Source: Syntrophobacteraceae bacterium (GTDB lineage: Bacteria; Desulfobacterota; Syntrophobacteria; Syntrophobacterales; Syntrophobacteraceae). Taken from it: DNA of 38,127 nucleotides. The stretch is from assembly GCA_013314815.1 (NCBI GenBank), contig JABUEY010000023.1, forward strand, positions 1 through 38,127, written 5' to 3'. A program made the translations under genes and the position numbers. The notes below the pieces were generated by a model. The model had not been told where the DNA came from. It saw nothing but the letters and a program-made list of their open reading frames with translations, and ran no database searches. Shown here one piece after another: positions 25,607 through 33,617 of the stretch (positions are counted from its first letter, which is position 1; every line of letters begins with the position of its first letter).

Positions 25607-27583
25607 GTGTATTCCTCGATTCAACGCCGAGATGTCCGCAAACAGGACCCGGGACCCTATCGCATGTACAGCCAGTTTCTCTATTTCATTATTGCTCTGC
25701 TGCTCGTCACCATGCATCGGCCGGCTTCTCAAGCGGCCCTTCCTCCACTGCTGACGGCCGCCTGCAGCCTGGGGATATTTGCCGTTTACTGGCTGATCTG
25801 CCGTGGAGTCTTTCGTCGCGCGGGCAGTGCGATCTCGGCAGGTCGTTCACAGGCTCTGGCCTCTCTGAAGTATTATCGTGCTCAGACATGGCTTTCTATT
25901 CTCGCGCTCCTCTGCCTTGCCGTCTACATCTACGTCCTGGACATCAAGCACTATGTGCCGATCCTCGACCATTCCCTCACTGCCGCGGGACTGGCGGGAA
26001 CAGCCGTCTTTGTGGCCCACCTGTCGGTGATGTGGGCCTGCGGCCATTCCGTTCACCGGCATATCCACCGGTCCGATATCGGCCGGGCGGCCTTCATCAG
26101 GGCGAACATTTCCTTCAGTTCCGCCGTTCTTATTCCCTGGTTTGTCGTTTCGTTCATTTCCGACCTTCTTCAGATGGTGAGCAAGCCGGCTTTCATGGAG
26201 TCGGAGGCGGGCCAGATCGTGATGTTTGCCCTGATCCTCATTGCCTGTGTCTTCCTGGCTCCAGGGCTTGTTGTCCGCATGTGGGGGTGCAGTCCCCTTC
26301 CCTCGAATTCCATCAGGGCGGAGCTCGAGGAATTTTGCCGGGAGCACCGTTTCAAGGTCGGCGATTTCAAGCTCTGGCCGCTTCCCGGCGGCGAAACCCT
26401 TACTGCGGGGATCATCGGAATACTGCCCCGTCTGCGCTACATACTCATCACCCGAGGCCTGATCGAACTGCTCACCCTGGAGGAACTCAAGGCGGTCGTT
26501 GCTCATGAAATCGGCCACGTGAGAAGGTTTCACCTGTTGCTCTACCTGGTGTTTTTCATGTTCTATTCCTTTCTCGTCTACAACCTCGGCGATCTTCTCC
26601 TTCTCTTCCTTCTGACGCAAAGATCGATCCTTGGGTGGGCACTGTCCGGCAATGCCTTTGAAACGGCTCTGTTCTCCCTTGCCTATACCCTGCCGGTCAT
26701 TGCACTGCTCGTTATTTTTTTCAGATTTGTTTTCGGATACTTCCTGAGGAACAGCGAACGGCAGGCCGATCTGTACGCGTCGGACCTTGTGGGCCATCCT
26801 TTTACACTCATATCTTCACTGCAGAAGATCGCCTTTTCCAGCGGTCGGGTCGAGGACCTGCCCAACTGGCATCACTACAGCATACGGCAGCGGGTCGAGT
26901 TCCTGCTGGACTCTTACCGGGACAAGGATCTCGCCCTGAGGCACCACAGGAGGTTGTACGCAAGCTCCCTGCTCTATGTCCTGGGCGTGACTCTGCTGAT
27001 TCTTGGAACCACAAGCCTGGAGAACACAGCCTTGTTCAGGAAATGGAATACGGATTTGCAGATGGGCATGATCGAGCAAAGGATCAACAAACGTCCGGAG
27101 GATTTTCAGCTCCGTTCCGCATACGGAGGACTTCTCCTGGAAATGGGGCGATACGATGAAGCGGAAGAAGCACTGCTCAAGGCGCTCTCCCTGGCTCCCG
27201 AGGATGCGGGTACACTGAATAACCTGGCATGGTTCTACGCCACATCTCCTGAACCCTATGCAAACGCCGGAGAGGCCCTCGAACTTGCTTCGAAGGCCGC
27301 AAGTCTCAAACCCGATCCGTATATCCTGGACACCCTGGCCGAGGCCTATTTCGTGAACGGACGTTACAGGGAGGCTATCGAAGCAATCGACATGGCTATT
27401 GCGAAGACTTCCGAGAACCGGGACTATTATCTGAAGCAAAAACGAAAATTCGAAGAAGCACTTAGGGAAAGCGGCGGGAAATCCGGCGGACTGCCAGGGG
27501 GTGAGGAGCTCCAGGTGAGGGTTCCGGAGCGGACCGGGAATGATCCCAATCCGCTCCGGAGTCGAGAAGTTAGAGCTGGCTGA
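25607..27583 (+). CDS. Membrane M48-family zinc metalloprotease with TPR repeats
   Basis: 658 residues. The N-terminal 230 residues contain several hydrophobic segments. The zinc motif is HEIGH at residues 300-304, with Glu384 in NSERQADLYASD as the likely third ligand; two more membrane helices lie between them. After another helix near residue 460, TPR-like repeats follow (about 490-600; SAYGGLLLEMGRYDEAEEAL, split by AYFVNGRYREAIEAID further on). The family covers HtpX/Ste24-like quality-control proteases; the substrate is unknown. The start is GTG 25607, with AGGAGAGG rather far upstream (16 nt); ATG 25664 is an alternative. The 3' end overlaps the convergent DUF2333 gene by 14 bp. Confidence 0.82.
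   Translation: MYSSIQRRDVRKQDPGPYRMYSQFLYFIIALLLVTMHRPASQAALPPLLTAACSLGIFAVYWLICRGVFRRAGSAISAGRSQALASLKYYRAQTWLSILALLCLAVYIYVLDIKHYVPILDHSLTAAGLAGTAVFVAHLSVMWACGHSVHRHIHRSDIGRAAFIRANISFSSAVLIPWFVVSFISDLLQMVSKPAFMESEAGQIVMFALILIACVFLAPGLVVRMWGCSPLPSNSIRAELEEFCREHRFKVGDFKLWPLPGGETLTAGIIGILPRLRYILITRGLIELLTLEELKAVVAHEIGHVRRFHLLLYLVFFMFYSFLVYNLGDLLLLFLLTQRSILGWALSGNAFETALFSLAYTLPVIALLVIFFRFVFGYFLRNSERQADLYASDLVGHPFTLISSLQKIAFSSGRVEDLPNWHHYSIRQRVEFLLDSYRDKDLALRHHRRLYASSLLYVLGVTLLILGTTSLENTALFRKWNTDLQMGMIEQRINKRPEDFQLRSAYGGLLLEMGRYDEAEEALLKALSLAPEDAGTLNNLAWFYATSPEPYANAGEALELASKAASLKPDPYILDTLAEAYFVNGRYREAIEAIDMAIAKTSENRDYYLKQKRKFEEALRESGGKSGGLPGGEELQVRVPERTGNDPNPLRSREVRAG
27524..27559. repeat. Strong hairpin at the convergent gene ends
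   Basis: CCGGAGCGGA (27524-27533) is perfectly complementary to TCCGCTCCGG (27550-27559). Inside it, GGGA and TCCC form a second short stem around ATGA. It lies in the last codons of the M48 gene, just past the stop of the opposing gene. There is no T-run, so it may slow or end transcription from both sides only with help from Rho; that is inference. Confidence 0.55.
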
Positions 27584-28793
27584 GGATCCCCAGGAGGTGA
27601 GTCGCCTCACTCAAGGGAGCGTTGATGTTGGCTCGATGGTTGGCAAAAATGCTTCCCAGGTCGGAATCCAGGATAATCCAGGGATCGATTCCTTCGACGC
27701 GATAGAATTCATGAAGGACCGTATCCATCATGTCCAGGCCGTACATGGTCGACGCTAGCTGCGTCTGGTAACCTACCCGAACGACCCGAAGGATCTCGTA
27801 GATCACGTGGGAAACGCCCTTGGCATAATAAAAGTAGTCATCCACCTTGAACCAGCTTACGGGAGAGAAGACAAGAGACTTGTTCACGTTGCCGAGAATG
27901 TCCTTGTAGGCGGAGAGCAGGGCCACCAGGTTGTCCCGCCGGTAGTAGAAACTGCGCTGCCCGCTTTCGAGCTTTGCGAGGAACTTCTTCAGATGGTCCA
28001 CCGCCTCGCCGTATGAGGATTCCGCGGAAGGAAACCAGAAGGACGTCGACTTGTTCATGAACAGGTTCAGAGCCAGCTCCAGGTCGGGATCGTAGGTGTC
28101 GGCATCGCCCATGCGCGTCAGGCTGTCTTTCAGGCGAAGCGTCGTGAAGCGCATGGCCTCGAGGACTCCGAGTTGATAATTGTTGATGTTGTCGGTAAAC
28201 CTTCCGATGATGATGTCGTTCGGCCGCCATCCCAGTGTGCGTCCGTAGAGTTCGTGTTCCATGATCTTGATCATGGTCTCGACGAAGGTTACGCCGGGGA
28301 TGGGTGAGATTTCCGGAAGTGCAGGCCCATGATCGCCTCCATGCTCTCCGTGACCTTCAGCATGTTCGGCACCATGACCTTTATCGCTCTCACCGGCCTG
28401 AGAATGAGAAAGTCCGCCGGGAGCGGACTTCTGCTGATCAGATCTGTGAGGTGCTGGGGATGACTGGGTGTGAGTGGAGTGGCCCAGGCTCGAATCGGCA
28501 GCAGGAGCCGCCGAGTGTGACGGTTCCGGAGCGTGTTGCACCGCTGCCGCACTGTGAACCGGTACTCCTCCCTCTTGTAGTGCCGGAATTGGGGGTTGCT
28601 GTGGGGAACCGGCAGTAGGACGTGCTCCGGCCTGATCCGGGATGAGAACGTGCTGCTGCAATGCCCAGGCCGCCGAATGTGTGCTTCCAAGCGCCACGAT
28701 CAGGACCAGGAAAGGAAGCACCACAAACAGCACGAGCCGCTGCGTCACGGATCTCCCCCCTCCGCCCCCGGCTTGCTCATTAAGAACTCCCAT
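27570..28793 (-). CDS. DUF2333-family membrane-anchored protein with His-rich linker
   Basis: 407 residues. One N-terminal membrane segment (about residues 19-42, LVLFVVLPFLVLIVAL) anchors it. Residues about 50-150 are low-complexity, rich in Pro, Ala, Ser and especially His (GHGAEHAEGHGEHGGDHG). The folded C-terminal part (GWRPNDIIIGRFTDNINNYQLGVLEAMR, split as LGWRPNDIIIGRF and NNYQLGVLEAMR) resembles the DUF2333 family, whose role is unknown to me. The His-rich stretch could bind metal ions such as nickel or zinc in the periplasm; this is inference. AAGGAG lies 10 nt before the ATG. It is downstream of queD on the same strand, 39 bp away. Confidence 0.65.
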   Translation of the reverse strand: MGVLNEQAGGGGGRSVTQRLVLFVVLPFLVLIVALGSTHSAAWALQQHVLIPDQAGARPTAGSPQQPPIPALQEGGVPVHSAAAVQHAPEPSHSAAPAADSSLGHSTHTQSSPAPHRSDQQKSAPGGLSHSQAGESDKGHGAEHAEGHGEHGGDHGPALPEISPIPGVTFVETMIKIMEHELYGRTLGWRPNDIIIGRFTDNINNYQLGVLEAMRFTTLRLKDSLTRMGDADTYDPDLELALNLFMNKSTSFWFPSAESSYGEAVDHLKKFLAKLESGQRSFYYRRDNLVALLSAYKDILGNVNKSLVFSPVSWFKVDDYFYYAKGVSHVIYEILRVVRVGYQTQLASTMYGLDMMDTVLHEFYRVEGIDPWIILDSDLGSIFANHRANINAPLSEATHLLGILSQL

Positions 28794-28832
28794 GATTCGT
28801 ACTCCTTTTTGAGATCGGCTCTTTCCATCAAC

Positions 28833-29216
28833 TCACTCACGCATGAATGTCGCACAGGCATCAGCAGACTCCCAGGCCGACACTCTGTAAAGCCAAAGAT
28901 CGTCACCATCAAGCCGTTCGGAAAGCCGCTGGAACAAGAATCGAGCGATGTTCTCCGACGAAGGATTCTTGTCCCTGAAGAATGGAATATCGTTCAGGTA
29001 CCGGTGGTCGAGTTCGGAGAGGATCTGCCTGGTGAGGGCCTTGAGTTCTCCGAAGTCAAGAAGAATGCCGCTCTCGTCCAGTTTCTTGCCGCGCAGAACA
29101 ACCTCGACTTTCCAGTTGTGTCCGTGCAGATTCTCGCACTTGCCCCGAAAGTTTTCGAGATTGTGGGCCGCGGCAAAATCACTGAGGATTTTCACCTCGT
29201 AAATGGCTTCTTTCAA
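28833..29216 (-). CDS. queD: 6-carboxytetrahydropterin synthase (QueD) / 6-pyruvoyl-tetrahydropterin synthase family
   Basis: 127 residues. Makes 6-carboxytetrahydropterin from dihydroneopterin triphosphate in queuosine synthesis. Zinc ligands His18 (FAAAHNL), His31 and His33 (ENLHGHNW) are visible, with catalytic Cys27. ILLDFGELKALTRQILSELDHRYLND carries the conserved Asp-His pair, shown here as LLDFGELK and LDHRYLND. A Glu in SSENIARFLF completes the site. The start is TTG 29216; stops lie just upstream in frame, so it cannot begin earlier. No preQ1 riboswitch was seen in the leader. Confidence 0.88.
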   Translation of the reverse strand: MKEAIYEVKILSDFAAAHNLENFRGKCENLHGHNWKVEVVLRGKKLDESGILLDFGELKALTRQILSELDHRYLNDIPFFRDKNPSSENIARFLFQRLSERLDGDDLWLYRVSAWESADACATFMRE

Positions 29217-29394
29217 CCCTCATCACCCTCAAAGGCCTTCATGTTCTTCCCCGAAAGCCCTGTCGATCCATCCTCCACTCTTGGGAGAATTATCACAAAA
29301 AATCAAGCAGGATCTGCCTGAAACCTCCTGAAAAAACCAAAAAGCTCTTTGCATCAAGCAGTTACCCCACATTTAACTGAAAGGGGTTTCTTTG

Positions 29395-29541
29395 TCAATC
29401 TGAATCCCTGAAGGCCCATTCAACCGGTCGGATCATCATATAGCGCGCCAGTCCCCTGTCCACCAGCCTCTTTTCCGGTTCATTCGACATCACAACATCA
29501 TTCGGTTTCACAACGCCAGGCGCCACTGTGCGAACAGTCAT
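29395..29541 (-). CDS. Doubtful 48-residue ORF in a decayed region
   Basis: An ATG at 29541 opens a 48-residue frame containing PGVVKPNDVV and RLVDRGLARY. This resembles short phage-type proteins with a P-G-D-V and R-L-V-x-R-G-L-A pattern. The same residues could instead be the eroded C-terminal tail of the adjacent transposase remnant (ARYMMIRPVEWA against the usual YI-x-NP-x-W). No ribosome site is visible. Kept only as a low-confidence coding relic. Confidence 0.2.
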   Translation of the reverse strand: MTVRTVAPGVVKPNDVVMSNEPEKRLVDRGLARYMMIRPVEWAFRDSD

Positions 29542-29604
29542 AACCGGGCAGGCGAATGGATTGCCGTTGATGCCTGTCCAGGCGGCAGTTCATACCCGGT
29601 GATC

Positions 29605-29835
29605 TTCCTCGTATGCGCCCATCAAGCGCCCAATGGGTTTGCGCCGGCGTCCCGCAGGGGCGCTATCGCGCAGAGGCATTTCTTCCCGTGGAGGGGGTTT
29701 TTCCGGTTATGGCGGTTCTTCCGATGAGTGCGGCGATAGGGTCGGTTTGCGAACCGCCGTTACAATCGCCCGTGACTGCAGGGATTCCATGTACATGATT
29801 CGACATGATCATCCATTCATCCCCATCTTTTTGCG
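29605..29835 (-). pseudogene. Decayed IS200-like (RAYT/Y1) transposase fragment
   Basis: One frame reads DEWMIMSNHVHGI (29777-29817), close to the VMPNHVHGI histidine motif of REP-associated and IS200-like tyrosine transposases. About 50 codons on, in another frame, PIGRLMGAY (29611-29636) matches the LGRLMGAFKS block that follows in those proteins. The order and spacing fit. A frameshift separates the two motifs and an in-frame stop follows, so the gene is dead. The N-terminal half is not recognisable. Confidence 0.45.
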
Positions 29836-29917
29836 GGAATGACGATGAAGTGGGCACTGCGTTGCCGCGGGATTGACGTTGCTGTTGGAACGACGTTGTT
29901 ACGGGTATGACGTTTTT
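29833..29917 (+). repeat. Four degenerate copies of a short motif
   Basis: GCGGGAATGACGATG (29833), GCGGGATTGACGTTG (29867), TTGGAACGACGTTGTT (29885) and ACGGGTATGACGTTTTT (29901) are imperfect copies of a GGGAnTGACGTT unit at irregular spacing. Such debris is common in decayed intergenic regions. No function is assigned. Confidence 0.4.
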
Positions 29918-29922
29918 ACGGA

Positions 29923-29983
29923 TGTATTCCACCTTTGAGCGACAACCGTCCGCGTTCGCGTTTCATGAACCTGCGTTTTTCCC
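29923..29983 (-). repeat. Dispersed repeat, copy A
   Basis: About 60 bp starting TGTATTCCACCTTTG on the plus strand and ending near TTTTTCCC. It aligns with 36257-36322 over its whole length with a few mismatches and small gaps. Orientation is not certain. The minus strand reads an ATG followed by Arg/Lys-rich codons in both copies. Confidence 0.6.
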
Positions 29984-30038
29984 GGGCTCCCGCACTTGAT
30001 CACGCCGCAGCTCGAAGTCCCCTTTTCCTACTTTGGTA

Positions 30039-30066
30039 TTGACTGGCGCAGTTTTATCCTTTAAAT
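30039..30066 (+). promoter_or_regulatory. Promoter of the tRNA gene
   Basis: TTGACT at 30039-30044, a 16-bp spacer and TTAAAT at 30061-30066. The predicted start would lie just before the mature tRNA 5' end at 30081. Confidence 0.6.
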
Positions 30067-30080
30067 ATCTCAGTGCCTGA

Positions 30081-30157
30081 GGCGGTGTAGCTCAGTCGGT
30101 CAGAGCATACGGCTCATATCCGTAGTGTCCGGGGTTCGAAGCCCTGCACCGCCACCA
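30081..30157 (+). tRNA. tRNA with anticodon CAT (Met, elongator type)
   Basis: 77 nt including an encoded CCA end. Acceptor arm GGCGGTG pairs with CACCGCC; the D-arm carries AGCTCAGTCGGTCAGAGC; anticodon stem TACGG/CCGTA encloses CTCATAT, giving CAT; the T-arm contains GGGGTTCGAAGCCC. The first base pair is G-C, so it is not the initiator tRNA, which has a mismatch there. CAT could also be a tRNA-Ile read after lysidine modification. The overall sequence fits elongator Met better. Confidence 0.93.
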
Positions 30158-30169
30158 AAGAGAATAAAA

Positions 30170-30203
30170 GGGTTTCCGGTGGAGATCGGGAACCCATTTT
30201 TTT
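30170..30203 (+). terminator. Rho-independent terminator after the tRNA
   Basis: GGGTTTCC (30170-30177) pairs with GGGAACCC (30188-30195), including one G-T pair, then A and a run of seven T residues. It ends the tRNA transcript before ihfA. Confidence 0.85.
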
Positions 30204-30321
30204 ATTGAAAATCTGGGGTGTATCCTTTAATACCTTAAGAAGACTGAACAAAAGTCCAGGTGAGGCATGAACTGCCCGAAGTGTTACGATTGAACGGTTC
30301 GGCGTCAGGAAAGGAAAAGCC

Positions 30322-30618
30322 ATGACATTGACAAAGGCCCATATTGTGGAGAATCTTTTCGCCAAGAATATTTTCACCAAGACCGAGTCAGCCCAGATTA
30401 TCGAGACTCTTTTCGAGATCATCAAGCAGACATTGGAGCGAGGCGAAGACGTTCTCATCAGCGGGTTTGGAAAGTTCAGTGTCAAGGAAAAGAACCAGCG
30501 GCGGGGCCGCAACCCTCAGACAGGGGATCCGATCATGCTGTCGCCCCGCAAGGTGGTGACGTTCAAGTGTTCCGGGGTACTCAGGGAACGGATCAACCTG
30601 GGTGAAAGGGATGGGTAG
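30322..30618 (+). CDS. ihfA: Integration host factor, alpha subunit
   Basis: 98 residues, the normal size. A DNA-bending nucleoid protein that works as a heterodimer with IhfB. TLTKAHIVENLF at the start, the signature GFGKFSVKEKNQRRGRNPQTG in the DNA-binding arm (shown as GFGKFSVKEK and GRNPQTGDP) and the VTFKCSGVLRERIN tail are typical of the alpha subunit. AGGAAAGGA precedes the ATG. It is followed after 5 bp by the Mla operon and is probably cotranscribed with it. Confidence 0.9.
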   Translation: MTLTKAHIVENLFAKNIFTKTESAQIIETLFEIIKQTLERGEDVLISGFGKFSVKEKNQRRGRNPQTGDPIMLSPRKVVTFKCSGVLRERINLGERDG

Positions 30619-30623
30619 GCCTG

Positions 30624-31742
30624 TTGCATCCGGATACAGCCCGGACGCCCGATGGTGAGATCACCATCGGGTTGCCTGACTCTTTAAACTATGAACACGC
30701 GGGCCGGATCTGGGAAGAAGTCATCGATATCCTGGAGAAGGACCAGCCGCGGAAGATCAAGGTGGATTTCCGCGGTACCGGGAAAGTCGACAGTGCGGGA
30801 ATCGCTCTGCTCCGGTTGCTCCGGCGCAGGTGCCTGAAAAAAGGGATCGACCTTCAATTCGAATCCGTTCCACCTTCCTGTGAGTACTTCCTCCGTTACA
30901 TCGAATCCGAACCGCTTCCTCCCTCCGAAAGACCATCGTTCAGCCTCTCCCGCGCGATCTCGTCCCTCGGAACCTCCTCGCTCAGAGAAACCCTCGCCTT
31001 TCGAGACCTGGTACGCTTCCAGGGCGAGCTTCTGATCGCCGCACTCAAGACCGTGCGCAGCGCAAGGCATTTCCGCTGGAAGGAGGTCTACTATTATCTT
31101 CAGCTTGCCGGGGCGGAAGCCATGCCCATCGTATTTCTTCTCAGCTTCCTCATCGGCCTGGTCATGGCGTTTCAGGCCGCCGTCCAGCTTCGCCAGTTCG
31201 GGGCGAACATCTACGTTGCGGATATGCTGAGCCTGGCTCTGACCCGCGAACTCGGCCCGGTATTCACCGCGGTCATCCTGGCCGGCAGGTCGGGAGCCGC
31301 ATTCGCGGCGGAAATCGGGACCATGAAGGTCAGCGAGGAAGTCGACGCCCTGGTGGTCATGGGGTTCGACATCACGCAGTTTCTCGTGCTGCCCAAGGTG
31401 ATCGCTCTTGCCCTGTGCGGGCCTCTTCTGACCATGTGGGCCAACGCATCGGGGATCTTCGGCGGCATCGTCGTAGGCGTACTCACTCTCGATATCACCC
31501 CTGCGAGTTTCCTTCAGCAGTCCTACAACGCCCTGGTCATGACGGATATTCTCTCGGGATTGATCAAGAGCCTTGTCTTCGCTGTGCTCGTCGCACTCAT
31601 CGGCTGTTTCAGGGGCCTCCAGGCCAGCAAAGGCGCCGACAGCGTCGGTCGCCAGACCACCTCAGCGGTGGTGAGCGGGATATTTCTCATCATCCTTGCC
31701 GATGCGGTTTTTACGATCATATTTCATGTGTTTGATTGGTGA
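30624..31742 (+). CDS. mlaE: Mla-type lipid ABC transporter permease fused to an N-terminal STAS domain
   Basis: 372 residues. Residues about 10-90 form an MlaB-like STAS domain, with the D-S-A-G segment (TGKVDSAGIALLRLL). The rest is an MlaE permease: about five hydrophobic helices and the family segments GLVMAFQAAVQLRQFGAN, LTRELGPVFTAVILAGRSG and EVDALVVMGFD. In E. coli these domains are two proteins, MlaB and MlaE; the fusion is common elsewhere. It moves phospholipids between the inner membrane and the MCE protein. The start is TTG at 30624, the only in-frame start before the domain. Confidence 0.88.
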   Translation: MHPDTARTPDGEITIGLPDSLNYEHAGRIWEEVIDILEKDQPRKIKVDFRGTGKVDSAGIALLRLLRRRCLKKGIDLQFESVPPSCEYFLRYIESEPLPPSERPSFSLSRAISSLGTSSLRETLAFRDLVRFQGELLIAALKTVRSARHFRWKEVYYYLQLAGAEAMPIVFLLSFLIGLVMAFQAAVQLRQFGANIYVADMLSLALTRELGPVFTAVILAGRSGAAFAAEIGTMKVSEEVDALVVMGFDITQFLVLPKVIALALCGPLLTMWANASGIFGGIVVGVLTLDITPASFLQQSYNALVMTDILSGLIKSLVFAVLVALIGCFRGLQASKGADSVGRQTTSAVVSGIFLIILADAVFTIIFHVFDW

Positions 31743-31821
31743 TGAACCAGGCACACCCGGCGCCGGGCGGCAAAGCTTGGGCGGACCGTGGCGGGTGTGC
31801 TTTACGGCTGAAGAAAAAGGG

Positions 31822-32595
31822 ATGAACGATTCACGCGAACACAGCGGCAGACCAGAGGCCATACGAGTGGAAAACCTGTGGCTCGGGTACGGCGGCAGGG
31901 TTATATTGGAAGATGTAAGCCTGATCGTACATGCCGGCGAAATCGTCACGATCCTGGGCACCAGCGGTTGCGGCAAGAGCACCCTGATGAGAGGGATGAT
32001 AGGGCTGCTGCCACCTCGAAAGGGGCGCATTTTTTTCCAGGGAAGAGAAGTCGACCCGGAAGAAGGCCTTGACTGGGCCAGGCAGAAGATGGGGGTTCTT
32101 TTCCAGTCCGGGGCACTGATCGGTTCTCTCACCCTTTCCGAAAATGTTTCACTGCCCATCGAGGAGCACTCGGACCTCCCGGAAGAGCTTATCCGCGACA
32201 TCGTTCAGTTCAAGCTCGAACTGGTCGGGCTGGGATCTTTCGGCAGCTACCTGCCTTCGGAACTGAGCGGAGGCATGCGCAAGAGAGCCGCCCTGGCCAG
32301 AGCCATGGCACTCGACCCGGAAATCCTTTTTTGCGACGAACCTTCATCCGGCCTCGATCCGATCACTTCCGTCGAAATGGACGAACTGCTGCTCGAACTC
32401 AACAGTTCGCTCGGCATCACCATGGTGGTGATCACCCACGAGCTGCCCAGCATTGAAAAGATCTCCCACCGGTGCATCGTGCTGGACGGGCAGGCCCGCG
32501 GGATCATCGCCACCGGCAAACCGGCGGAACTGAAGGCCGATCACAGGGATCCGCGCGTGCAGGCATTCTTCCGCAGACAGACACTCGACGGGTGA
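31822..32595 (+). CDS. mlaF: Mla-type lipid ABC transporter ATP-binding protein
   Basis: 257 residues. Walker A is GTSGCGKSTL, the Q-loop lies in VLFQSGALIGSLT (typical of MlaF, with SGAL after the Gln), the signature is LSGGMRKRAALARAMA, and Walker B is ILFCDEPSSGLDP, with the switch His in VITHEL. It powers the MlaE permease. I chose ATG 31822, with AAAAGG just upstream. The frame is open to 31696, overlapping mlaE, but that extension has no family character. Confidence 0.92.
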   Translation: MNDSREHSGRPEAIRVENLWLGYGGRVILEDVSLIVHAGEIVTILGTSGCGKSTLMRGMIGLLPPRKGRIFFQGREVDPEEGLDWARQKMGVLFQSGALIGSLTLSENVSLPIEEHSDLPEELIRDIVQFKLELVGLGSFGSYLPSELSGGMRKRAALARAMALDPEILFCDEPSSGLDPITSVEMDELLLELNSSLGITMVVITHELPSIEKISHRCIVLDGQARGIIATGKPAELKADHRDPRVQAFFRRQTLDG

Positions 32596-32631
32596 TCGTC
32601 GCAGCAGCACTCGACGGAAGAGGAGGCATCT

Positions 32632-33615
32632 TTGACACGAACCATCAGTCCCTTCAGACTCGGCTTGTTCATTCTGGTCTGCGGGACCATTGCCATCATC
32701 AGTCTCATCTGGATCGGTGCCTCCCATTACTTTGAAAAAACGCACACATACGTTACCTATTTCGATGAATCGGTCAAGGGACTCCAAAAGGACGCTGTCA
32801 TCAACTACAGGGGTGTCGCCGTGGGAAGAGTCGCCTCCATCGGGCTGGCCCCCGACGGTCGCCTCATCGAAGTCCAGCTCCGACTCAGGCAGGACTTTCT
32901 CGTAGATGAATCCATCGCCGTGCAGCTGCGCGAACAGGGGCTCACGGGTCTGCGCTATCTCGAGATCGATACGGCTCCCGCCAACCTGGCCGATATCACC
33001 CCCCAGATCGATTTCATCCCACCGCACCCCCTGATCTGCTCATATCCCTCCGAACTGTTGCTGCTCAAACAGGCCCTCGAAGATATCTATGTCAAGATCT
33101 CGGAACTCGACCTGAAAAACCTCACTCGAAGCTGGACTCAAACCGCCGAGCTGTTCAATTCGATTCTTCAGGAGATTGCAGGAGGGATCGAGGGGGAAGA
33201 CTGGAAGGTCACGCTGGCAGCCGTCAGAAAAACGGCTGAAGGAGCAGCTGAACTGGCCCGGCGCCTGAACGACGCCGTTTCGAAGGAAGATATCGAGAAG
33301 GGGTTGAAGAATCTGAATGCGACCCTGTCGGCCACACGGGAAACCTCGGAGGCCCTCGCGAAACAAGTCGGCAGGCTTCCACCGGACACGATGTCCGCCT
33401 TGATCAAGAACATGCAGGAAACAGCGAGAGCGGGGGAGGAATTCCTTTCGAACTTCGACAGGGAGATGTCCACCACAAATCTTCTTCTGCAGCGAAATCT
33501 CCAGCAGGTGAGGCAGCTTCTCGACCAGATGAATGCACTCGTTCAGACCCTGAAGGACCAACCCAACCGCATCATCTTCTCCCACGATGAACCCGACCCG
33601 TTCAAGAGGAAATGA
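32632..33615 (+). CDS. mlaD: MCE/MlaD-family substrate-binding protein
   Basis: 327 residues. One N-terminal helix (LGLFILVCGTIAIISLIWIG) anchors it in the inner membrane, and the MCE domain follows (about 38-115): VTYFDESVKGLQKDAVINY, then GVAVGRVASIGL and QLREQGLTGLRYLEID. The C-terminal half is a long helical region, probably coiled coil, rich in Ala, Glu and Leu. MCE proteins form hexameric rings or tunnels that carry lipids across the periplasm. The start is TTG 32632, with AGGAGG 5 nt upstream; no ATG is available there. Confidence 0.88.
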   Translation: MTRTISPFRLGLFILVCGTIAIISLIWIGASHYFEKTHTYVTYFDESVKGLQKDAVINYRGVAVGRVASIGLAPDGRLIEVQLRLRQDFLVDESIAVQLREQGLTGLRYLEIDTAPANLADITPQIDFIPPHPLICSYPSELLLLKQALEDIYVKISELDLKNLTRSWTQTAELFNSILQEIAGGIEGEDWKVTLAAVRKTAEGAAELARRLNDAVSKEDIEKGLKNLNATLSATRETSEALAKQVGRLPPDTMSALIKNMQETARAGEEFLSNFDREMSTTNLLLQRNLQQVRQLLDQMNALVQTLKDQPNRIIFSHDEPDPFKRK

Positions 33616-33617
33616 TC

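Noticed and set aside
29217-29394. preQ1 riboswitch upstream of queD
   Set aside because: No preQ1-like A-rich tail or pseudoknot pattern was seen in the leader.
29833-29917. CRISPR array
   Set aside because: Units are too short, too diverged and irregularly spaced, with no unique spacers of constant length.
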